A stretch of DNA of 64,000 nucleotides, from positions 558,001 to 622,000 of the forward strand of contig JAMXSV010000018.1 in the NCBI GenBank assembly GCA_027559495.1, written 5' to 3'. The position numbers and the translations under genes are program-made. The notes under the pieces were generated by a model. That model saw only the letters and a list, made by a program, of their open reading frames with translations, was not told the DNA's origin and did no database searches. Source of the stretch: Aurifilum marmelostoma (taxonomy: Eukaryota > Ascomycota > Sordariomycetes > Diaporthales > Cryphonectriaceae). Positions 58,444-64,000 of this stretch are shown piece by piece; position 1 is the stretch's first letter, and every line of letters begins with the position of its first letter.

Positions 58444-60494
58444 CTACGCGATACTGAATTCCGAAATCTCGCCCATCTCGCTCTTCATCTCCGTTCCGAC
58501 CTTGTAGGCCACCCTCCACCTGAGCTTGACGGACTCGACCTTCTTACTCTTGTCACCAGTGTGCCACACCTCGATGGACTGGGTTATCCCACGGCTCTGT
58601 TTTGGCTCTAGCGAACGCCCTGTTTGAGGCTTGAGTTGGGATTCGTATCCCTGGATGAATGTTAGAAAACCATGACCGGCACGAATATACCTAGGGATCG
58701 AAGGAGATGACGTACCTTTGTCACGGCCAACTGGAAATGAACCTCACTTATGGGCTGTGCAGTGTTGTTGCTAAAAGCAAACAACAGGTTGATGCTGTTT
58801 GATGTGCCAGTCGTTCGGTTGGCAACAAGATCAATCTTCAGGTTAGAGTTGCTCACGGTCACCCTATGCTCTTTCGGCAAAGATGTCGTCTCTGCGGGGA
58901 GTGCCGACGAGAAATTCCACTCATCATCATCGTTGGCTTGCGTTGCGGCCGGCTGGGCAGGAGGAGGTTTGGGGGCGGTGAGTGCGGCAAATGGATCGAC
59001 CGCTGGTGCTGCTGGGGAACTGAATGCCGACTGCTGATAGTTGGGCGGCTGCGGAGTGTTGTTCTTCGAGGTGGATGGTCCCGAGTTGAAGGCGGAGAAA
59101 GCCGAGAAAGGAGGCGGAGTAGATGTCGAGAGAGAGCCTTTGGCACTGTTGTCTTCAGTCATGGAAGAGAGCAACGCTGGACCAGGAATGTTGGTGTTGT
59201 TCCCAAACCCGAGGGAGATTCCACCACTTTGACCAAAACTGCTGGTGCCTTCTGATTCCCCGATGGACAAACCGAGCAGATCATCTTCGAGACCACCCGA
59301 TTGAGCTTGACGTGCAGTACTCAAGCCGGCATTTGCATTGCCCGAGCCGTTGGCCGCTGCTTCGCCGTCGAAGTCAATGAGGTTCAGCTCCTGGGCGGCG
59401 CTCTTGACTGCCGCCGAGGAAGCCGCATGCTCGCCCTTGGCAATCTTGGAGGCGCCTTCCAGGTCACCCTTCTTCATCAGCTTATACCTCTCGACGGTCC
59501 GGTGTATGCTGTCGTTGATCTCGAACAGTCTGGCCACGGCCTCGTGATCGTCGGACTCTTCCTCACACATCTTCTGAATCTTGGGCTGGGCATTCTGCAA
59601 CGAAGAAGCGAGTTCCTCGAAGACGTCTCCATCTGTCATGCTGTCTCCTGGCTTGAACTCGGCAAGCCTCTCCTCGAGCAGCTTTGCCTTGGCTTGGATT
59701 TTGGAAACCTCCTCGGCGGCCTTGGCGCGGTAGTCAACCTTTGACCTTGTATCATAGCCAGCCATGATCTTCATAAGACGGTTCGCCTCCTGTAGGTCTT
59801 CTGGAGCGCCGCGTCGGATCAGCTCCTGCAGCTTGGCGGACTGGGCCTCGCGCTCCTCCTCCTCCATCTCTTCAGCAGATTTGAGGTTCTATTCAAAGTG
59901 TCAGCTGAGATTCTCCTCAGGACAGAGGAACCGAATACGCAGACTTACATCGCTCGGATTCAGGACAGCCGCGTCATCTTTCCTGACCTCTGGAAACGTG
60001 TACCCCTTGTAGCTCAACAGCCTGTGCATATCCCGGATGAACCCTAGATCCTCCTTGTACCTGCTCGTCTCGCAGATGGTGCTGCGCCATTCTTCTATAG
60101 CCTCGAGGATCTTCATCTGCACCCTGCTATACCTGATGGGCGGCCGCTCGGGGAAGCGGCGGACGAGCTCGTTGAGGAACTCCTTGGTGCTGATCTGCAG
60201 CTGGAAGGGATATCCGCAGTTCTTGACGCATATGTCGAGCAGGTTGAGGGCGAGCAGCGAGACATTCGGGTTGCGGTGATTAATGTAGTTGACAATGGCC
60301 ACGGCGGCCTCGCGTGGCGCAGAGCCCTTCTTGGAGTTGATGAGGTCGGCGATCTCGAGATTTAGGGCAAGATTGGGCTCGTAATTCTCCGGACTGCAAG
60401 CCGCCTGGATGAAGCGCTGAAGCTGCGAGGGAGCATGACCGCCCCATCCTCCCCATGGGTCCCTGGCGGCCGCCCTTGCGCTGGCCGCCTCCAT
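58444..60494 (-). CDS. GGA-type clathrin adaptor (VHS-GAT-GAE)
   Basis: GGA proteins are Arf-dependent monomeric clathrin adaptors that sort cargo from the trans-Golgi network to endosomes. The model encodes 641 residues in three exons: 60494-59949, 59888-58716 and 58650-58444; introns are 60 nt (GTAAGT) and 65 nt (GTACGT), both phase 0. The VHS domain lies at about 25-165 (FIQAACSPENYEPNLALNLE; LLALNLLDICVKNCGYPFQL; RYSRVQMKILEAIEEWRSTI). The GAT domain, about 185-335, binds Arf and ubiquitin (KLQELIRRGAPEDLQEANRL; FEINDSIHRTVERYKLMKKG). A Ser/Asn/Pro-rich hinge of about 170 residues follows, containing LIDFD and DDLLGLSIG acidic-Leu motifs that resemble clathrin boxes. The C-terminal GAE domain is about 520-641 (AVTKGYESQLKPQTGRSLEP; VESVKLRWRVAYK). 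Yeast Gga1 and Gga2 are 557 and 585 residues; the extra length is in the hinge. Confidence 0.95.
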
Positions 60495-61247
60495 CGTGAG
60501 GGTCGTGCTAGGCGAGCTGGTAGAGAGAGGTACTCTGGCACGTCTTGAACCCAGTCAAGACCCAGACTTGCGCTTCTTGTGGGAAATCGGCCACAGTCGC
60601 AACCGAATAGCTGTTGAAATGGTCGTCCGCTCCGCTAGGTCGAGCTCGAGCTCGAGCTCAGGCTGCGCAAGCAGGGGTGCTCGGGCCGGCGTGATGCTAA
60701 GAAAGATGCTGCAGTAATCAATAGACGCGTGGCCGAGAGGTAGTATATCGTCGCTGGTGTGGTTGTGATCTTGGATTGGTGGGCTGTCGTTGTTGTTTGT
60801 CAGTTTGCGAAATCACGGATGACATCGTGGCCACACCAAGCGCATCCATTCATCACTGGACTGAGGCACTGCTGAATGGCGTTGGGGGCGCTGGCAGGAG
60901 GGGAAGTACGCTGCCGCAAGCACGCCTGCCTGCGTCTGGGGGGTGGGGGCCTAGGCGCTTCCTATGGAACTACTGCCTGAACGCCTGGGGCAGCTGAAGA
61001 ACACTGGCTGAGCTCTTGCTCGGCACAGCGACCCGGATACAAGCTCTACCCCTGCCAGGTGCTTATCAGAGAAAAGTTGCCCCTCCAAAAATTCCAGGGT
61101 TGGCCTCACTTTGGTTGTGAACTTTTTGAGATCATCATCGAAATAAGTTAGAGCCGCCTGCTCCCTCTCGACACCAACAAGCCCAGGATAGTCTCATTAC
61201 GGCGTTTTTTGCCCGACACGACACCTTCCCTCCAAGAGAACCACAAG
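60495..61247. other. Divergent promoter region between GGA and TSR3
   Basis: A 750-bp divergent spacer. It includes a self-complementary (GAGCTC)n patch at about 60,640-60,660, just upstream of GGA. On the TSR3 side, GAACTTTTTGAGATCATC near 61,120 resembles the A/T-tract plus GATGAG-like pairing found before ribosome-biogenesis genes; unverified. Confidence 0.45.
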
Positions 61248-62489
61248 ATGGTCCGTCACAAGAAAGATCCTCGGAGCAAGAAGACCTTTGGCGTCCACCC
61301 CAAAGACGCAAGACGAGGCGGGCCTCCGCGACAACCGAGGAACGGCGGAGATGAAGAAGCCGAAGAGCCATCCACTGCCTCCGGCCGGACCAAGCCTGCC
61401 TTCAAGGCAGCCTGCTGGGACCTGGGCCATTGCGACCCAAAACGCTGCTCGGGAAAGCGCCTGATGAGGGCCGGCCTCATGCGCGAGCTGCACCTCGGCC
61501 AGCGCCACAGCGGCGTCATAATCACGCCCAACGGCAAGCACACGCTCTCGCCCGCGGACCGCGAGCTCATGGACACGTACGGCGCCGCGGTTGTCGAGTG
61601 CAGCTGGGCGCGCACAGGCGAGGTGCAATGGAACAAGGTCGGCGGGAAGTGCGAGCGCTTGCTGCCGTACCTGGTCGCGGCCAATACTGTAAACTACGGC
61701 AAGCCCTTGCGCTTGAACTGCGCTGAGGCCCTCGCGGCCGCGTTCGCGATCTGTGGGCACCTGGACTGGGCGGAGCAGGTGCTTGAGCCCTTCAGCTACG
61801 GAGAGGCGTTTCTCAAGATCAATGCGAAGCTGTTGAGAAAGTACGCCGAGTGTGAGGACGAGCAGGCAATCAAGAAGACAGAAAAAGAGTGGATGGAGAG
61901 GTTAGAGAAAGAGTATGCCGACAACAGAGAAGAGGGTTCGGACGATGATATGTGGAAGAGTGGAAACGTCAACCGGCGTGTAATGCCCGATTCGGATGAT
62001 GACAGCGACGAAGATGAGGAAGACAGCGGCGAAGAAGACGGAGCAAACAGTGACGAGGCTGGCAGTGTGGATGGCATATATCTAGGGAAGAAGCCAGACC
62101 CAACCCCGAAAGAGGCCGCCCGAGGGGGAAAGGATCCGTTCGATATATCGGACGACAGCGAAGAAGATGAGGATGCCGCCATGGAAGCAATCCGGAAGAA
62201 AGTGCTGGCATCAAAGTCATTTGCCAATGTGGACGATCCAAAGGACAAGAAAAAGCCAGAGATGATCCCGAGACCACAGCAGCCGCATCAGAAGATGAGA
62301 GTCGACGAAGAGGCCGAACCAGATTCTGACAATGGCGATGATGACGATGATGAATTTGATAATATCATCTCCGCTACGCCGATGACGGATAGGATAGGCC
62401 TGAACAAACTGGACAGGGAGAGATCGCAGGCCCATATAACGTCGAGAACTTTCACGTCGGGCGGTGCGTCTGCCCCAAAGAGGTGGTGA
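61248..62489 (+). CDS. TSR3: 18S rRNA aminocarboxypropyltransferase Tsr3
   Basis: Tsr3 transfers the 3-amino-3-carboxypropyl group from S-adenosylmethionine to the hypermodified pseudouridine in helix 31 of 18S rRNA during late cytoplasmic 40S maturation. This is a single-exon gene encoding 413 residues. After a basic N-terminus (MVRHKKDPRSKKTFGVHPKD), the catalytic domain covers about 50-235: ACWDLGHCDPKRCSGKRLMR, then VIITPNGKHTLSPADREL, then VVECSWARTGEV, then LLPYLVAANTVNYGKPLRLN (the SAM-binding region), then CAEALAAAFAICG and FSYGEAFLKINAKLLRKYA. The C-terminal 180 residues are highly acidic (repeated Asp/Glu/Ser) and probably disordered, ending in a short basic patch. The yeast protein is 313 residues; the extension is typical of filamentous fungi. 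The ATG at 61248 is the first in frame and starts the conserved N-terminus. Confidence 0.96.
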   Translation: MVRHKKDPRSKKTFGVHPKDARRGGPPRQPRNGGDEEAEEPSTASGRTKPAFKAACWDLGHCDPKRCSGKRLMRAGLMRELHLGQRHSGVIITPNGKHTLSPADRELMDTYGAAVVECSWARTGEVQWNKVGGKCERLLPYLVAANTVNYGKPLRLNCAEALAAAFAICGHLDWAEQVLEPFSYGEAFLKINAKLLRKYAECEDEQAIKKTEKEWMERLEKEYADNREEGSDDDMWKSGNVNRRVMPDSDDDSDEDEEDSGEEDGANSDEAGSVDGIYLGKKPDPTPKEAARGGKDPFDISDDSEEDEDAAMEAIRKKVLASKSFANVDDPKDKKKPEMIPRPQQPHQKMRVDEEAEPDSDNGDDDDDEFDNIISATPMTDRIGLNKLDRERSQAHITSRTFTSGGASAPKRW

Positions 62490-62716
62490 TGCCTTCAGTC
62501 GGTATCAAAGCTCAGATGCGGCGTTGGACTCTAAGAATCTAGCAATGCGTCTACATCTCTTGGCCAAAATAAGTCTCGTACACATGTGCGATGACCCACG
62601 ACCCGTTATCTAAATGCTTCAGAACTGGCAATAAATTGAGCTGAGATGACATTTCTAAATGTATCCGTGCACGCCTTACTGATGCATCATGGTTTCTATC
62701 CGTAGCCTCTATCTTT

Positions 62717-64000
62717 TTACAAGTGCCTCTTTTCCTGTACTTCTTCGTAAAGTTGAATAGCATCGCCGGGCTGAAAATCGTCGTAGTCCTCGAACATCAT
62801 GCCGCACTCGGTGCCTTTTCTCATCTCGCTAACGTCCTTTTGCTTTTGCTTGAGGGCTTCAAGCTTGCCTTCGTTGAGAGTTAGCACATTGTCTGCAGAA
62901 TCCTTCGAAAATTAATGTGGGAGTGGGGTCAGACTGCCCGAAACATACCTTCGTGAATCTTCTCCCCGTTCCGCATCACCCTGTACAGGCCACCCCTCGT
63001 CACCATGCCATTTTTGACCTTGACGCCGGCAATATTCTTATACACCCTCTTCACAATATTGATTGGGAAGACCTGGAGTACCTCCGCCTCGGCCAGAACC
63101 CTCTGGCTCATGATGGGCGGTAGCAGTTCCGACAGCTGCTTCTTGACAGCATCAACTAACTCGTAGATGATGTTGTGATCCAGAATCTTGACGCCAGCAT
63201 CATCTGCCCTACGCAAGATGATGCCCGGTACGACAGTGTTGAAGTTGATGATGCAGCCTTTGGCCGTTGCCATGTGATCGATGTCTGACTCGGTGATCTG
63301 TCCTGGCGAGGACCGCAGGATGCGCGTCCGAACCTCGTTGTTGCCGATTTCCTGAATGGCGTTGGTCACAGCCTCAACCGAGCCCATCACGTCGCCCTTG
63401 ACAATGATGTTGAAGATCTTAGGGCCTGTCTCTACAGGCTCGACAGGGGTGTCTTCATCGTCACCCTCCCGCTCCTCCTCCATCATCTTCTCCAGAGCCT
63501 TTCTCTCGGCTTCCTCGCGGTCTGCAAGTTCTTTCTGGGCTTTCAGCGCAGCAGCTTCCGCTCGGTCTGCGACCTCCTGACGATAGTCAACCGCTGATTG
63601 CGCCTTGCTCTCATCCGGCGCCTGCAGAACCATGTCTCCTGCCATTGGTGGTTGCTTCCAGCTACCGTAGATCTCCACAGGTGTTCCCGGTCCGGCGGCC
63701 TTGACCTCTGCGCCGGCTTCATTCCTCATGGTCCTGATCCTGGTGTAGGTGTTACCAGCAACAATAAGATCGCCGACACGAAGCGTGCCCCTCTTCACGA
63801 GGATGGTCGCTGCTCTACCATCAGACTTGACACTGGCCTCAAGAACCCACCCCTCGGCCATGCCATCGGGCTCAGCGCGCATGTCGAGGATCTCAGACAG
63901 TGTCAGGATGCTTTCTTCGAGGTCACCCATTCCCCGACCAGTGACGCCGCTGACTGCCACCACCTGCACGTCACCACCAAAGTCTTCAATCTCAACCCCG
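62717..64000 (-). CDS. IFM1: Mitochondrial translation initiation factor IF-2 (3' part, cut by window edge)
   Basis: This is the C-terminal portion of the mitochondrial IF-2 GTPase, which brings initiator tRNA to the mitochondrial small subunit. The frame is open to position 64000 (GVEIEDFGGDVQVVAVSG), so the start and most of the G domain lie beyond the window. Exons seen: 64000-62949 and 62892-62717, with a 56-nt intron (GTATGT...CTGCAG). What is visible: the end of the G domain with VVAVSGVTGRGMGDLEESIL, domain II (WVLEASVKSDGRAATILVKR; RVGDLIVAGNTYTRI), a charged linker, domain III (FNIIVKGDVMGSVEAVTNAI; NFNTVVPGIILRRADDAGVK), and the C-terminal beta-barrel (PINIVKRVYKNIAGVKVKNG; ECGMMFEDYDDFQPGDAIQL). 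The eukaryotic nuclear form (eIF5B) lacks this arrangement, and the alpha-proteobacterial-type sequence fits a mitochondrial factor. Confidence 0.94.

Noticed and set aside
60722..60790. GCGTGGCCGAGAGGTAGTAT, resembling a tRNA-Ser/Leu D-arm
   Set aside because: No T-loop GTTCGANNC and no closing acceptor stem within 100 nt.

Overview
This window comes from the nuclear genome of a filamentous ascomycete fungus, most likely a Sordariomycete; the order cannot be settled from sequence alone. The evidence is short spliced introns with GT(A/G)NGT donors and (C/T)AG acceptors, G+C-rich coding sequence, separate monocistronic genes, and fungal versions of conserved eukaryotic proteins. I find no prokaryotic signals, tRNA, rRNA, CRISPR array or intact transposon.

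Layout. 1-5,960 has no convincing gene. 5,961-9,331 (minus) encodes a CP2/Grainyhead-family transcription factor with a 14-nt first coding exon, two long introns and a reading-frame break at a G5/C5 tract. 9,332-22,893 is a 13.5-kb stretch without a supportable gene; it holds a 39-nt poly(A), a 22-nt poly(T), an 83-bp hairpin and GTAC-rich patches. 22,894-24,578 (plus) is an oxysterol-binding-protein-type lipid transfer protein. 25,794-28,078 (minus) is translation factor eIF2A. 31,940-33,782 (plus) is a FucP-type MFS sugar transporter. 34,622-35,608 (minus) is the mitochondrial matrix protein Mam33/p32. 36,291-36,608 (minus) is a small Cys-rich, RS-tailed protein. 37,843-38,581 (minus) is Tma16. 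39,778-42,257 (plus) is exonuclease 1. 43,148-45,024 (plus) is a SURF6/Rrp14 ribosome-biogenesis protein. 46,215-47,617 (minus) is Vps74/GOLPH3. 49,679-54,207 (minus) is an NLR-like protein with an N-terminal serine-hydrolase (LipA/SERAC1-like) domain, an NB-ARC NTPase and a long disordered tail. 56,798-57,844 (minus) is a SNIP1/Pml1 FHA splicing factor. 58,444-60,494 (minus) is a GGA clathrin adaptor. 61,248-62,489 (plus) is the 18S rRNA acp-transferase Tsr3. 62,717-64,000 (minus, cut by the window edge) is mitochondrial translation initiation factor IF-2.

The genes do not form a pathway cluster. Five of the fourteen recognised genes act in ribosome assembly or translation (eIF2A, Tma16, SURF6, Tsr3, mitochondrial IF-2) and two in Golgi trafficking (Vps74, GGA). 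I treat this as ordinary fungal gene order, not a functional island. Exon boundaries were worked out by eye from splice signals and reading-frame continuity; every multi-exon model closes in frame except the CP2 gene. The nearest thing to an unusual system is the hydrolase-NB-ARC protein, which has fungal immune-receptor architecture without the usual C-terminal repeats. It belongs to a type already annotated in other fungi as 'LipA and NB-ARC domain protein', so only its details look unusual.
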